Shown here one piece after another: positions 26,768 through 36,549 of a DNA stretch of 64,000 nt (position 1 is its first letter; each line of letters opens with the position of its first letter). The translations under genes and the position numbers were made by a program. Origin of the DNA: Marivivens geojensis (GTDB taxonomy: Bacteria; Pseudomonadota; Alphaproteobacteria; Rhodobacterales; Rhodobacteraceae); the NCBI RefSeq assembly GCF_023540835.1, contig NZ_JALKCU010000003.1:186001-250000 (forward strand), written 5' to 3'. A model generated the notes under the pieces. The model made no database searches, had not been told where the DNA came from, and worked only from the letters and a program-made list of their open reading frames with translations.

Positions 26768-29737
26768 TTATTTTCCTTCGATGGTCAGCGCCTCGTTAAC
26801 GAGGGCTTCTTGTTGGGCTTTGTGTTGGCTGGCGAGGCCCGTTGCGGGCGATGCCGATGGAGCGCGACCAGCATAGACTGGACGCTTGTGTTTCGCTTTG
26901 ATGCGGGTGAGGACCCATTCGATGTTGGGTTCAACAAAGGTCCATGCACCTTGGTTGCGCGGCTCTTCCTGACACCAAACCATTTCGGCGTCTTTAAAGC
27001 GCTCAAGTTCTTTCATCATCGACTGTGCTGGGAACGGGTAGAACTGTTCCAGACGCAGGATGTAGACATCGTCGATGCCGCGTGCGTCACGCTCTTCAAG
27101 GAGGTCGTAATAGACCTTGCCCGAACACATCACGACGCGCTTGATCTTGTCGTCAGAGACGAGGTTCGCTGTCGAACGACCGGTTTTCTTTTCGGTGTCC
27201 GCATCGTCCCACAGAACGCGGTGGAACGACGAACCTTCTGCAAAATCAGCCATATCCGAGACGCAGAGTTTGTGGCGCAGAAGCGATTTCGGCGTCATCA
27301 GAACCAGCGGCTTACGGAAGTTGCGGTGCAACTGGCGACGCAGGATGTGGAAGTAGTTCGCTGGGGTCGAGCAGTTTGCAACGATCCAGTTGTCACCACC
27401 ACAGAGCTGCAAGAAGCGCTCGAGGCGTGCGGAGGAGTGCTCTGGACCTTGACCTTCGAAGCCGTGCGGCAGGAGCATCACGAGACCCGACATGCGGAGC
27501 CACTTCGATTCACCCGAACAGATGAACTGGTCGAACATGATCTGCGCGCCGTTTGCGAAGTCGCCGAACTGGGCTTCCCACATGGTCAGAGCGTTCGGTT
27601 CAGCCAACGAGTAGCCGTATTCGAAGCCCAGAACCGCGTATTCGGACAGCATGGAGTCGATCACTTCGTACTGAGCCTGACCCTCGCGGATGTGGTTCAG
27701 CGGGTAGTAACGATCTTCGGTCTGCTGGTCGATAAAGGCCGAGTGACGCTGCGAGAAAGTGCCGCGTGTTGCGTCCTGACCCGATAGACGAACGGGATAG
27801 CCTTCGAGTTGGAGCGAACCAAAGGCCAATGCCTCTGCGGTTGCCCAGTCAAAGCCAGTGCCGTTGTCAAACATCGCCTTTTTCGCTTCGAGCTGGCGAC
27901 CTACGGTTTTGTGCAGGTTAAAACCCTCAGGAACGGTGGTCAGAGCCTGACCAACTTCTTTAAGGGTCGCTTCTTTCACCGCGGTTTTGCCGCGCTGATA
28001 TTTGCCCTGCTTCTGACGGTCCATGTGCGACCAACGGCCATCAAGCCAGTCAGCTTTGTTCGGCTTGTATTCACGACCAGCTTCGAACTCTTCGTTCAGA
28101 AGAGCTTGGAACTGTGCCTTCATATCCTCGATTTCGCCTTCGGGGATCAGGCCGTCTTTGACCAGACGCTCTGTATAAAGCTGGAGCGTGGTTTTGTGCT
28201 TTTTGATGCGGTTGTACATCGCCGGGTTGGTGAACATCGGCTCGTCGCCTTCGTTGTGACCAAAGCGGCGGTAGCAGAAGATGTCGATGACAACGTCTTT
28301 GTGGAACTTCTGGCGGAATTCGGTCGCAACTTTCGCAGCGTGAACAACGGCCTCTGGGTCGTCACCGTTTACGTGGAAAATCGGAGCCTCAACCACCAAT
28401 GCGTTATCGGTCGGATACGGCGACGAACGCGAGAAGTGCGGTGCGGTGGTGAAACCGATCTGGTTGTTCACAACGATGTGGATGGTGCCGCCAGTGCGGT
28501 GACCGCGCAGGCCCGACAGAGCGAAACATTCGGCCACAACGCCCTGACCTGCGAATGCAGCGTCACCGTGCAGAAGGATCGGCAGAACCGAGTGACGGGT
28601 CTGGTCGTTCATCTGGTCGGTTTTCGCGCGTGCCTTACCCAGAACAACGGGGTTCACCGCTTCTAGGTGGGACGGGTTCGCGGTCAGCGAGAGGTGCACT
28701 TCGTTGCCGTCGAACGAACGGTCAGACGATGCACCGAGGTGGTATTTCACGTCGCCCGAACCATCAACGTCTTCGGGTTTGAACGACCCACCTTGGAATT
28801 CGTTAAAGATCGCGCGGTAGGGTTTGGACATCACGTTTGCCAGAACCGACAGACGACCGCGGTGTGGCATACCGATGACGATTTCCTTCACACCCAGCGC
28901 GCCCCCGCGCTTGATGATCTGTTCCATCGCCGGAATGAGGCTTTCGCCGCCGTCCAGACCAAAGCGTTTGGTGCCCATGTATTTTACATGGAGGAACTTC
29001 TCAAAGCCTTCGGCTTCAACCAGTTTGTTCAGGATCGCCTTACGGCCATTCTGGGTAAAAGTGATCTCTTTACCGAAACCTTCGATCCGCTCTTTCAGCC
29101 AGCCCGCCTGTTCGGGATCGGAGATGTGCATGTATTGCAGAGCAAAGGTGCCGCAGTAGGTGCGGCGCACGATTGCCATGATTTCGTTCATGGTCGCAAC
29201 TTCTAGACCTAGAACATTATCGATAAAGATCGGGCGATCCATGTCCGCAGGCGTGAAGCCATAGGATTTCGGGTCCAACTCTGGATGGGGAACAGTGTCG
29301 CGCATGCCCAGCGGATCAAGGTCAGCGATCAGGTGACCACGGATACGATAGGCGCGGATGATCATCAGCGCGCGGATCGAGTCCAGAACCGCGAGACGAA
29401 CTTGCTCTTCAGAGATCGAAGCGCCCTTTTCGGCGGCTTTCGCTTTGATCTTATCCCCAGCCGCCTTGGCGTCTGCCGGCCACTGGCCATCCAGCGCAGC
29501 GGTCAGGTCGTCGTTCGGAACCGGCGGCCAGTCATGGCGGGTCCACGATGCACCTGCGGCTTCAGCTTTTGCCTCAGACGGAGTGTCGCCGAGCGATGCA
29601 AAGAAATCGCGCCAGCTTTCGTCGACTGCATTGGGGTTGTCAGCATAACGAGCGTAGAGTTGCTCAATATACTCCGCATTATGGCCTTGCAGGAAGGATG
29701 ATGCGTGGAACACGTCGTTCGGGGATTGATCGTTCAT
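26768..29737 (-). CDS. sucA: 2-oxoglutarate dehydrogenase E1 component
   Basis: The 989-residue thiamine-diphosphate enzyme decarboxylates 2-oxoglutarate and passes the succinyl group to SucB. The N-terminal segment ([26 protein letters not shown] region) is the E2-binding helix typical of OdhA/Suc[31 protein letters not shown] (ThDP/Mg motif) and NQIGFTTAP follow. The C-terminal half has [22 protein letters not shown]. There is no fused acyltransferase domain of the actinobacterial type. The gene follows a 231-residue hypothetical gene within the suc operon by 10 bases. Confidence 0.97.
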   Translation of the reverse strand: MNDQSPNDVFHASSFLQGHNAEYIEQLYARYADNPNAVDESWRDFFASLGDTPSEAKAEAAGASWTRHDWPPVPNDDLTAALDGQWPADAKAAGDKIKAKAAEKGASISEEQVRLAVLDSIRALMIIRAYRIRGHLIADLDPLGMRDTVPHPELDPKSYGFTPADMDRPIFIDNVLGLEVATMNEIMAIVRRTYCGTFALQYMHISDPEQAGWLKERIEGFGKEITFTQNGRKAILNKLVEAEGFEKFLHVKYMGTKRFGLDGGESLIPAMEQIIKRGGALGVKEIVIGMPHRGRLSVLANVMSKPYRAIFNEFQGGSFKPEDVDGSGDVKYHLGASSDRSFDGNEVHLSLTANPSHLEAVNPVVLGKARAKTDQMNDQTRHSVLPILLHGDAAFAGQGVVAECFALSGLRGHRTGGTIHIVVNNQIGFTTAPHFSRSSPYPTDNALVVEAPIFHVNGDDPEAVVHAAKVATEFRQKFHKDVVIDIFCYRRFGHNEGDEPMFTNPAMYNRIKKHKTTLQLYTERLVKDGLIPEGEIEDMKAQFQALLNEEFEAGREYKPNKADWLDGRWSHMDRQKQGKYQRGKTAVKEATLKEVGQALTTVPEGFNLHKTVGRQLEAKKAMFDNGTGFDWATAEALAFGSLQLEGYPVRLSGQDATRGTFSQRHSAFIDQQTEDRYYPLNHIREGQAQYEVIDSMLSEYAVLGFEYGYSLAEPNALTMWEAQFGDFANGAQIMFDQFICSGESKWLRMSGLVMLLPHGFEGQGPEHSSARLERFLQLCGGDNWIVANCSTPANYFHILRRQLHRNFRKPLVLMTPKSLLRHKLCVSDMADFAEGSSFHRVLWDDADTEKKTGRSTANLVSDDKIKRVVMCSGKVYYDLLEERDARGIDDVYILRLEQFYPFPAQSMMKELERFKDAEMVWCQEEPRNQGAWTFVEPNIEWVLTRIKAKHKRPVYAGRAPSASPATGLASQHKAQQEALVNEALTIEGK

Positions 29738-29747
29738 AGTTTGAACC

Positions 29748-30443
29748 TCAGTTCGAGGGGGCGGGAATGGTCAGGCGCGTCAACACAGCGTTCGACGCGG
29801 CAAGGGGCGGGACTGGCTCTGTTTCGGGAACCAGTTGAATGACATAGATGGCGGCTTCGGTGCCGTCGGCCTGCATGCCAGAGAGGGTCATCATACGGTA
29901 GCCATCGGTGACTGTAACTTCGTGCTCATCGTCATGATCGGCACCATCAAAGAAATTGTCAGTGAGGCGGCTGTCAGGGAGCGCGATCGCGCACTCAACC
30001 ATCAGATCGCCGTTGTCGGCACGGTAGCCCGCCAGCAGTAGGGTCGCGCCTTCTTGTTCGAGGATTGCGCGGCCTTCGGTCAGGGTGTTCGCATCGGGCA
30101 GGGCGTTTGAGCTACGATATGCCATGATACCGGCCCAATCCGATGGCTGCTCTGGCACGTTGATCGGCAAAAATGCATCCGTGAGGCGGGCAATGGCCCC
30201 CACACGGTCGGCGACATCAATCCATCCCTCAGACGCAAGGCCATCAACATATGAAACCTTGCCGTCACGAGTCTCAAAGCAGGTATCAAACGGAGGAGAG
30301 AGGCGATCAGGATCATTCGACGCGCCATAAGCAAAGGCGCTGACGAGGATCAGACCCAGCGCGGCAATCAGCATGACAAACACACGAGGTGCCAGCGTTT
30401 CGCGCGAGGTCGAGAAATCGAAAATGGGGCGAAGGCGGCGCAT
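29748..30443 (-). CDS. Hypothetical single-pass membrane protein inside the suc operon
   Basis: I do not recognise a family for this 231-residue product. It has a basic cytoplasmic N-terminus (MRRLRPIFDFSTSRET), one membrane helix or uncleaved signal at about 22-40 (VFVMLIAALGLILVSAFAYGA) and an acidic, probably periplasmic remainder with two Cys (in FDTCFET and MVECAIAL). ATG 30443 is chosen because GGAGG lies 8 bases upstream; the in-frame start at 30533 has no such support. It sits between sucD and sucA, 101 bases after sucD, and on the same strand, so it is probably co-transcribed. No enzymatic motif is visible. Confidence 0.6.
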   Translation of the reverse strand: MRRLRPIFDFSTSRETLAPRVFVMLIAALGLILVSAFAYGASNDPDRLSPPFDTCFETRDGKVSYVDGLASEGWIDVADRVGAIARLTDAFLPINVPEQPSDWAGIMAYRSSNALPDANTLTEGRAILEQEGATLLLAGYRADNGDLMVECAIALPDSRLTDNFFDGADHDDEHEVTVTDGYRMMTLSGMQADGTEAAIYVIQLVPETEPVPPLAASNAVLTRLTIPAPSN

Positions 30444-30544
30444 ATCAGCAGCCTCCGCCAATAGCTTGGCCCGAAAATGCGCGACGAGCGGCCAGCACGA
30501 GGCTGACCGCTGCGTCTTGCATATGACGAGCACGCGGGCGCATC

Positions 30545-31429
30545 TTAGCCCTTGATCGCTTTCAGAACAGCTTCACCGAGCGTTGCAGGGCTATCTGCAA
30601 CGATGATGCCTGCCGACTTCATAGCTTCGATTTTGGACTCTGCGTCACCTTTGCCGCCAGCGACGATTGCGCCAGCGTGACCCATGCGACGGCCCGGAGG
30701 GGCTGTGCGGCCAGCGATGAAGCCAGCGGTCGGTTTCCAACGGCCTTTTTTGCGCTGCTCAGCGAGGAATGCTGCGGCTTCCTCTTCTGCAGAGCCACCG
30801 ATTTCACCGATCATGATGATCGATTGGGTTTCCGGATCGTCTAGGAACATGTCCAGCACGTCGATGTGCTCTGTGCCTTTGATCGGGTCGCCGCCGATGC
30901 CAACAGCAGTCGATTGGCCGAGGCCGATGTCCGCAGTCTGTTTCACAGCTTCGTAGGTCAGGGTGCCCGAACGGGACACAACGCCAACCGAACCACGCTT
31001 GTGGATGTGACCTGGCATAATGCCGATCTTACATGCGTCAGGGGTGATGATACCCGGGCAGTTCGGACCGATCAGTCGCGATTTGGAATCGATCAGCGCG
31101 CGCTTTACCTTCATCATGTCGAGCACGGGAATGCCTTCGGTGATGCAGACGATCAGTTCCATTTCAGCGTCGATCGCTTCGAGGATCGAGTCTGCTGCGA
31201 ACGGCGGCGGAACGTAGATTACGGTCGCGTTTGCTTCGGTTTTTGCTTTCGCTTCGTGAACCGAGTCAAAAACCGGCAGGCCGAGGTGCTCTTGACCGCC
31301 TTTACCAGGGGTCACGCCGCCAACCATTTTGGTGCCGTAAGCGATTGCTTGTTCCGAGTGGAACGTGCCCTGCGAGCCGGTGAAGCCCTGGCAGATCACT
31401 TTGGTATTTTCGTTTACAAGGATTGCCAT
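30545..31429 (-). CDS. sucD: Succinyl-CoA synthetase alpha subunit
   Basis: The 294-residue subunit binds CoA and carries the phosphohistidine. Signs are [22 protein letters not shown] at the N-terminus, [20 protein letters not shown] in the middle, [11 protein letters not shown], and the active-site His in [18 protein letters not shown] near residue 250. With SucC it converts succinyl-CoA to succinate while forming ATP or GTP. The gene lies 4 bases downstream of sucC, the usual tight pairing. Confidence 0.97.
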   Translation of the reverse strand: MAILVNENTKVICQGFTGSQGTFHSEQAIAYGTKMVGGVTPGKGGQEHLGLPVFDSVHEAKAKTEANATVIYVPPPFAADSILEAIDAEMELIVCITEGIPVLDMMKVKRALIDSKSRLIGPNCPGIITPDACKIGIMPGHIHKRGSVGVVSRSGTLTYEAVKQTADIGLGQSTAVGIGGDPIKGTEHIDVLDMFLDDPETQSIIMIGEIGGSAEEEAAAFLAEQRKKGRWKPTAGFIAGRTAPPGRRMGHAGAIVAGGKGDAESKIEAMKSAGIIVADSPATLGEAVLKAIKG

Positions 31430-31433
31430 TGTC

Positions 31434-32630
31434 TTAGCCTTTCACCGCTTTCACGATTTTCTCTGCGCCGTCAGACAGGTTGTCAGCAGCGATAACGTCG
31501 AGGCCAGAGTTGTTGATGATCTCTTTGCCTTTTTCGACGTTGGTGCCTTCGAGACGAACAACCAGCGGAACCTTCAGGCCAACTTCTTTCACAGCAGCGA
31601 TAACGCCTTCTGCGATCACGTCGCAGCGCATGATGCCGCCGAAGATGTTGACGAGGATGCCTTTGACGTTCGGGTCAGAGGTGATGATTTTGAATGCTTC
31701 GGTCACTTTCTCTTTGGTCGCGCCGCCACCTACGTCGAGGAAGTTAGCAGGCTCTGCGCCGTAGAGTTTGATGATGTCCATGGTCGCCATAGCGAGACCA
31801 GCACCGTTCACCATGCAGCCGATTTCACCGTCGAGAGCGATGTAGTTCAGGTCGAATTTCGACGCTTCCAGCTCTTTCGGGTCTTCTTCGGTGGTGTCGC
31901 GCAGTTCAGCGATGTCAGGCTGGCGGTAGATCGCGTTGCCGTCGAAGCCAACTTTTGCGTCCAGCAGTTTCAGGCTGCCCGAACCTTCGAGAACGATGAG
32001 CGGGTTGATTTCCAGCATCTCCATGTCTTTCTCGATGAAAGCTTTGTAGAGGATGCCCATCAGTTTTACGCATTCTTTGACCTGAGTGCCCGAGAGGCCC
32101 AGAGCGAATGCGATGCGACGGCCGTGGTATGGCTGGTAGCCAGTTGCCGGATCAACAGAGAACGAGAGGATCTTCTCAGGGGTCGATGCTGCGACTTCTT
32201 CAATGTCCATGCCGCCTTCGGTCGAGCAAACGAACGAAACGCGCGATGTCTGACGGTCGATCAGCAGAGCGAGGTACAGTTCACGTTCAATGTCGGAACC
32301 GTCTTCGATGTAGATGCGGTTCACCTGTTTGCCAGCCGGACCGGTCTGGTGGGTGACGAGGGTCTTGCCCAGCATCTGTTTTGCCATTTCGGCAGCTTCT
32401 TCGACGGAGAAAGCGAGGCGAACGCCGCCCTTTTCGCCGGCTTCAGGCTCTACGAATTTGCCTTTGCCGCGGCCACCTGCGTGGATTTGCGACTTAACAA
32501 CCCAGAGCGGGCCGTCGAGTTCGCCAGCTGCAGTTTTCGCATCTTCTGCTTTCAGAACGGGGCGACCGTCAGAGACGGGAGCGCCGTAGCTGCGCAGAAG
32601 CGCCTTGGCTTGGTATTCATGAATGTTCAT
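31434..32630 (-). CDS. sucC: Succinyl-CoA synthetase beta subunit
   Basis: The 398-residue ATP-grasp subunit starts [19 protein letters not shown], with the ATP-binding [19 protein letters not shown] next. [18 protein letters not shown] and [13 protein letters not shown] precede [15 protein letters not shown] in the CoA/ligase half. ATG 32630 starts the conserved sequence; the 32-residue in-frame extension to 32726 would run into the operator array and is rejected. It is the first gene of the suc operon and has upstream the composite array of GntR-type and LacI-type boxes described separately. Confidence 0.97.
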   Translation of the reverse strand: MNIHEYQAKALLRSYGAPVSDGRPVLKAEDAKTAAGELDGPLWVVKSQIHAGGRGKGKFVEPEAGEKGGVRLAFSVEEAAEMAKQMLGKTLVTHQTGPAGKQVNRIYIEDGSDIERELYLALLIDRQTSRVSFVCSTEGGMDIEEVAASTPEKILSFSVDPATGYQPYHGRRIAFALGLSGTQVKECVKLMGILYKAFIEKDMEMLEINPLIVLEGSGSLKLLDAKVGFDGNAIYRQPDIAELRDTTEEDPKELEASKFDLNYIALDGEIGCMVNGAGLAMATMDIIKLYGAEPANFLDVGGGATKEKVTEAFKIITSDPNVKGILVNIFGGIMRCDVIAEGVIAAVKEVGLKVPLVVRLEGTNVEKGKEIINNSGLDVIAADNLSDGAEKIVKAVKG

Positions 32631-32704
32631 CGAGTGTCCCTCGCTGTGCTTCGGTTTGTACCGTCTAAGCACATGATGACGGTGCAAAGAACGTTTATTT
32701 TTAG

Positions 32705-32718
32705 TGTGAGCGGTAAAA
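32705..32718. promoter_or_regulatory. CG-centred LacI-type box upstream of sucC
   Basis: TGTGAGCGGTAAAA fits the pattern TGT-n3-CG-n-TAAAA shared with boxes upstream of sdhC and mdh. Its centre is 21 bp from the centre of the nearer GTGATCAC site and 75-88 bases upstream of the sucC ATG. It resembles what I recall of CceR sites in R. sphaeroides; the match is imperfect as a palindrome. Confidence 0.5.
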
Positions 32719-32725
32719 TCCGACA

Positions 32726-32761
32726 TTTGTGATCACAGGTTTTAAGGGTGTGATCACAAAT
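32726..32761. promoter_or_regulatory. Tandem GntR-type operators upstream of sucC
   Basis: TTTGTGATCACAGGTT begins the 36-base element and GTGATCACAAAT ends it. The two GTGATCAC cores are exactly 21 bp apart, two helical turns. The element agrees at 30 of 36 positions with the one upstream of sdhC. It lies 96-131 bases upstream of sucC. Confidence 0.8.
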
Positions 32762-32825
32762 GTTGCGTTGCGGCATTCGCCATGCGTGCAAAGGCGGATT
32801 CGACCGTGAAGAGTCGCAAATAGAA

Positions 32826-32851
32826 AAAGGGCGGCCTGAAGACCGCCCTTT
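32826..32851 (-). terminator. Terminator after mdh
   Basis: AAAGGGCGG pairs perfectly with CCGCCCTTT around an eight-base loop. It lies 21 bases beyond the mdh stop, so mdh is probably a separate transcript from sucC. Confidence 0.85.
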
Positions 32852-32872
32852 GCAAATCAGATGTCGTGTCGA

Positions 32873-33895
<1,023 letters not shown>

Positions 33896-33902
33896 TCAAG
33901 AG

Positions 33903-33918
33903 TGCTGCGATGCGGCAA
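33903..33918. repeat. TGCTGC-GAT-GCGGCA dyad upstream of mdh, copy 1
   Basis: The 16-base word GCTGCGATGCGGCAAA (33904-33919) recurs at 34795 upstream of mcl2, and both copies are followed at short distance by CCTGTTG. The near-palindrome resembles the CTGC-N3-GCAG type of site bound by the polyhydroxybutyrate regulator PhaR, with one mismatch. The function is unproven. Confidence 0.45.
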
Positions 33919-33943
33919 AGGGTTTCGCCTGTTGTTAAAAGGA

Positions 33944-33957
33944 TGTTTGCGCTAAAA
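33944..33957. promoter_or_regulatory. CG-centred LacI-type box upstream of mdh
   Basis: TGTTTGCGCTAAAA differs from the sdhC box only at two bases before the CG. It lies 109-122 bases upstream of the mdh ATG. No GTGATCAC site accompanies it. Confidence 0.45.
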
Positions 33958-33996
33958 AACGGCACACAATGGTATGCCGTGGCGGATTTTCACAGG

Positions 33997-34014
33997 GAAT
34001 CACACGGGTGATTC
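33997..34014. promoter_or_regulatory. Inverted repeat just upstream of the TauE/SafE gene
   Basis: GAATCAC and GTGATTC form a perfect 7-bp arm pair around ACGG and end 13 bases before the ATG at 34028. It could be an operator or a small leader hairpin. It is not followed by a T tract. Confidence 0.4.
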
Positions 34015-34027
34015 TAGGGAAAACAGC

Positions 34028-34774
34028 ATGGACGGGACTCTTTTTTGGGTTTTGGCGACTCTTTCTGCGATTTCCGTCGGTATGAGTAAGGGCGGTTTGC
34101 CCGTCGTGAGTAACCTCGCGGTTCCGCTCTTAGCGCTCGTCATTGATCCGGTGGTTGCGGCTGGTCTTTTGCTGCCCGTCTACATCGTCTCGGATGTGGT
34201 TGGCGTCTGGACCTATCGGCATGAGTTCAACAAACGGGTCATCGTGATCATCTGTGCGGGAGCCACAGTTGGAGTCGCTATTGGTGGTCTGACGGCCAGC
34301 ATCACGCCCAAAGGGTGGGTGACGATCCTTGTGGGTTTGATCGGGTTTGTGTTCGCCCTGAACCTAATTTGGCGACGCAATCGCGAGGTTCCTGCAAAGG
34401 CACCGCATACGCCATCTGGCCTGTTCTGGGGTGTTCTGACCGGCTTTACCAGCTTTGTGAGCCATGCAGGTGGGCCGCCCTATCAGGTCTGGGTTCTGCC
34501 GCAGAAGCTATCAAAGCTCGCCTTTGCGGGCACCTCGACCATCGCCTTTGCCTACATCAACTGGATTAAGATGATCCCTTACGTGATGCTCGGGCAGGTG
34601 AACTTTAGCAGCTTAAAGATTGCAGGGTTCCTCATGGTGCCTGCTGCGATCTCTGTTGTGGTCGGTGCGCGTTTGGTGAGGATCCTTCCGGATGCGGCAT
34701 TCTTCAAAATCGTAACGGGTGCGCTCTTGCTGATTTCGGTAAAGCTGTTGTGGGACGGTTTCGGGCAGATTTAA
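34028..34774 (+). CDS. Sulfite exporter TauE/SafE family membrane protein
   Basis: The 248-residue protein has seven to eight membrane helices. SVGMSKGGLPVVSNLAVPLLALVIDPVVAAGLLLPVYIVSDVVGVW is the conserved first repeat, shown here only as family context, and FTSFVSHAGGPPYQVWVLPQKL is the second-repeat motif. Members export sulfite, sulfoacetate and other organosulfonates or act as anion permeases. Substrates cannot be inferred from this sequence. The start at ATG 34028 is preceded by AGGGAAA; an ATG at 33974 would include the inverted repeat and is not supported. It is divergent from mdh and followed 100 bases later by mcl2. Confidence 0.85.
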   Translation: MDGTLFWVLATLSAISVGMSKGGLPVVSNLAVPLLALVIDPVVAAGLLLPVYIVSDVVGVWTYRHEFNKRVIVIICAGATVGVAIGGLTASITPKGWVTILVGLIGFVFALNLIWRRNREVPAKAPHTPSGLFWGVLTGFTSFVSHAGGPPYQVWVLPQKLSKLAFAGTSTIAFAYINWIKMIPYVMLGQVNFSSLKIAGFLMVPAAISVVVGARLVRILPDAAFFKIVTGALLLISVKLLWDGFGQI

Positions 34775-34794
34775 CGCTCTCCTCCCAAAGTATC

Positions 34795-34810
34795 GCTGCG
34801 ATGCGGCAAA
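34795..34810. repeat. GCTGCGATGCGGCAAA, copy 2, upstream of mcl2
   Basis: This is an exact 16-base repeat of the sequence at 33904, in the same orientation on the plus strand and about 65 bases before the mcl2 ATG. CCTGTTG follows within 2 bases, against 8 bases in copy 1. It is a possible shared regulator site. Confidence 0.45.
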
Positions 34811-34874
34811 AAGCCTGTTGAATGAATCGAATGGATGAGGTCATCTTTGCGCAACTTTATTGCGAGGAAGAATC

Positions 34875-35723
34875 ATGACCGACCGTCCGTTCCGTTCAGC
34901 TCTGTATATCCCTGGCTCGAAAGAGCGTGCTTTGGAAAAGGCGCGGGGGCTTCCTGTTGATGCAATCCTCTTTGACCTTGAGGACGCGGTTGCGCCCGAT
35001 GAAAAGGTGAACGCACGGCACACTCTGAAAGAAGCACTGTATCAGGGCGGCTACGGGAACAAATACCGTGTTGTGCGGATCAACGGTCTTGATACCGAGT
35101 GGGGCAAAGACGACGCTGCTGAGACGCTCGAGATGGAGTGTGATGCGGTTTTGTTGCCCAAAGTGAACTCCACCGCCGATGTTGATGCACTGGCCGCGAT
35201 CATCGGTGACAAGAAAATTTGGGCGATGATGGAAACCCCACTGGGCATTATCAACGCCGCGTCGATTGCGGCGCATCCCTCGATCGAAGGGTTCGTTCTA
35301 GGGACCAATGACCTCGCCAAAGACCTTAACACCCGCAAGGCAGAACGTCGCGAACCGCTGCTCTATGCGCTTCAAGCGGCGCTCTTGGCGGCTAAGGCTT
35401 ATGGCGTGATTGCCATCGATGGCGTCTACAACGCGTTCAAAGATGACGAAGGCCTCAAGGTCGAGTGCGAGCAGGGCCGTGACATGGGATATGACGGTAA
35501 ATCGCTCATCCACCCCGCACAGGTCGAAATCACCAACGCAGCTTTTGCCCCGACCGAAGCTGAAATTGAACTGGCCCAGCGTCAGATCGCGGCCTTTGAA
35601 GAAGCTGAGGCGCAAGGGCTCGGCGTTGCGGTTGTTGATGGCAAGATCGTCGAAAACCTGCATATTGTGACAGCGCGGGCAACTCTTGCCAAAGCTGCGG
35701 CCATCGCCGCGTTGAATAGTTAA
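34875..35723 (+). CDS. mcl2: HpcH/HpaI-type lyase-fold protein, probable (3S)-malyl-CoA thioesterase
   Basis: The 282-residue CitE-like protein has RSALYIPGSKERALEKA at the N-terminus, DLEDAVAPDEK and LLPKVNS for CoA and metal binding, and METPLGIINAASIA and GTNDLAKDL in the barrel. Its length is shorter than Mcl1-type malyl-CoA lyases and matches Mcl2, which in R. sphaeroides hydrolyses (3S)-malyl-CoA to malate in the ethylmalonyl-CoA pathway. The nearby mesaconyl-CoA hydratase gene supports this. A malyl-CoA or citramalyl-CoA lyase activity is the alternative. ATG 34875 has GAGGAAG just upstream and is preferred over the ATG at 34860. Confidence 0.8.
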   Translation: MTDRPFRSALYIPGSKERALEKARGLPVDAILFDLEDAVAPDEKVNARHTLKEALYQGGYGNKYRVVRINGLDTEWGKDDAAETLEMECDAVLLPKVNSTADVDALAAIIGDKKIWAMMETPLGIINAASIAAHPSIEGFVLGTNDLAKDLNTRKAERREPLLYALQAALLAAKAYGVIAIDGVYNAFKDDEGLKVECEQGRDMGYDGKSLIHPAQVEITNAAFAPTEAEIELAQRQIAAFEEAEAQGLGVAVVDGKIVENLHIVTARATLAKAAAIAALNS

Positions 35724-35726
35724 TTC

Positions 35727-35744
35727 GGGCGGAGCGTTCCGCCC
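35727..35744. other. Hairpin between mcl2 and nnrU
   Basis: GGGCGGA and TCCGCCC pair perfectly around GCGT, 3 bases after the mcl2 stop. No T tract follows on the plus strand, so it is more likely an mRNA-stabilising or processing hairpin than a terminator. Confidence 0.4.
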
Positions 35745-35756
35745 AAAGGGGGCGGA

Positions 35757-36302
35757 ATGATTCTACTGATATTGGGCGTATTGCTATGGAGCGGCGCACA
35801 TCTCTTCAAACGACTGGCACCCGAACAGCGGGCGGCTATGGGCGACAAAGGGCGCGGTCCGATCGCGATCCTGCTCTTTGTGTCGGTCGGCTTGATGATC
35901 GTTGGCTATCGGATGTGGTGGGCCGATCTGGCCTACGCGCCACCCGCGTGGGGCAAACATGCGAACAACACGCTAATGCTTGTGTCGATGTATCTCTTTG
36001 CGGCGTCGGGCATGAAAACTGCCATCGCGCGCAAGATGCGTCATCCGATGCTGATTGGCGTGATTTTGTGGTCGGTCGCGCACCTTCTCGCCAACGGCGA
36101 CTGGGCTTCGGTGGTGCTGTTTGGTGGCATGTTGATCTGGGCCGTGGTGTCCATCGCGCTGATCAACGCGCAGAACCCCGTGTGGGAAAAACCCGCGCCT
36201 GCGCCCAAGGGCAAAGAGATCGGCGCGGCGTTCGGGTCACTCTTGGTCTACGGCGTGATCGCCTATATCCATATCCTGCTGGGCTATATGCCCTTCGGTT
36301 AA
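35757..36302 (+). CDS. nnrU: NnrU family membrane protein
   Basis: The 181-residue protein has five to six membrane helices. LLLWSGAHLFKRLAP at the N-terminus, a WG-x-HANNTLML loop and HPMLIGVILWSVAHLLANGDWASVVLFG match the NnrU/isorenieratene-related family, which shares conserved His residues that could bind haem. NnrU is named for a role near nitrite and nitric oxide reductase genes, but most copies, like this one, are away from denitrification genes and their function is unknown. It is probably co-transcribed with mcl2 upstream and the DUF1737 gene downstream. Confidence 0.88.
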   Translation: MILLILGVLLWSGAHLFKRLAPEQRAAMGDKGRGPIAILLFVSVGLMIVGYRMWWADLAYAPPAWGKHANNTLMLVSMYLFAASGMKTAIARKMRHPMLIGVILWSVAHLLANGDWASVVLFGGMLIWAVVSIALINAQNPVWEKPAPAPKGKEIGAAFGSLLVYGVIAYIHILLGYMPFG

Positions 36303-36345
36303 TGCCGCTGCCTATCGGGTCGCGGCCAGCACAGGACGCGACCCA

Positions 36346-36549
36346 ATGATTGCCTATCGTTTTCTCTCCGAGGATGACACCTCGGCCTTCTGCCACAAGG
36401 TGACCGAAGCCCTATCCAAGGGTTGGAGCCTGCATGGCGATCCCACGTATTCCTTTGATGCGGCCCGCGGCGTGATGCGCTGTGGTCAAGCCGTCGTGAA
36501 AGACGTGGACGCCGACTATTCCCCAGACATGAAGTTAGGACAGCTATGA
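36346..36549 (+). CDS. DUF1737 domain protein
   Basis: The 67-residue product has IAYRFLSEDDTSAFCHKVTEALSKGW and a C-terminal MRCGQAVVKDV, the pattern of DUF1737 (lipocalin-like small proteins). There is no signal peptide. The last four bases overlap the ATG of the mesaconyl-CoA hydratase gene (ATGA), so translation is coupled. Its function is unknown; in other Rhodobacterales it is a short stand-alone protein. A role in regulating the hydratase or CoA ester handling is only a guess. Confidence 0.8.
   Translation: MIAYRFLSEDDTSAFCHKVTEALSKGWSLHGDPTYSFDAARGVMRCGQAVVKDVDADYSPDMKLGQL

Noticed and set aside
25665-26876. Plus-strand frame of 403 codons opposite sucB and the end of sucA
   Set aside because: Low-complexity Phe/His/Arg-rich sequence typical of an antisense frame.
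31365-32732. Long plus-strand frame of 455 codons opposite sucC
   Set aside because: It is the shadow of the sucC and sucD genes, whose products are clear. The composition is that of a reverse frame in GC-rich DNA.
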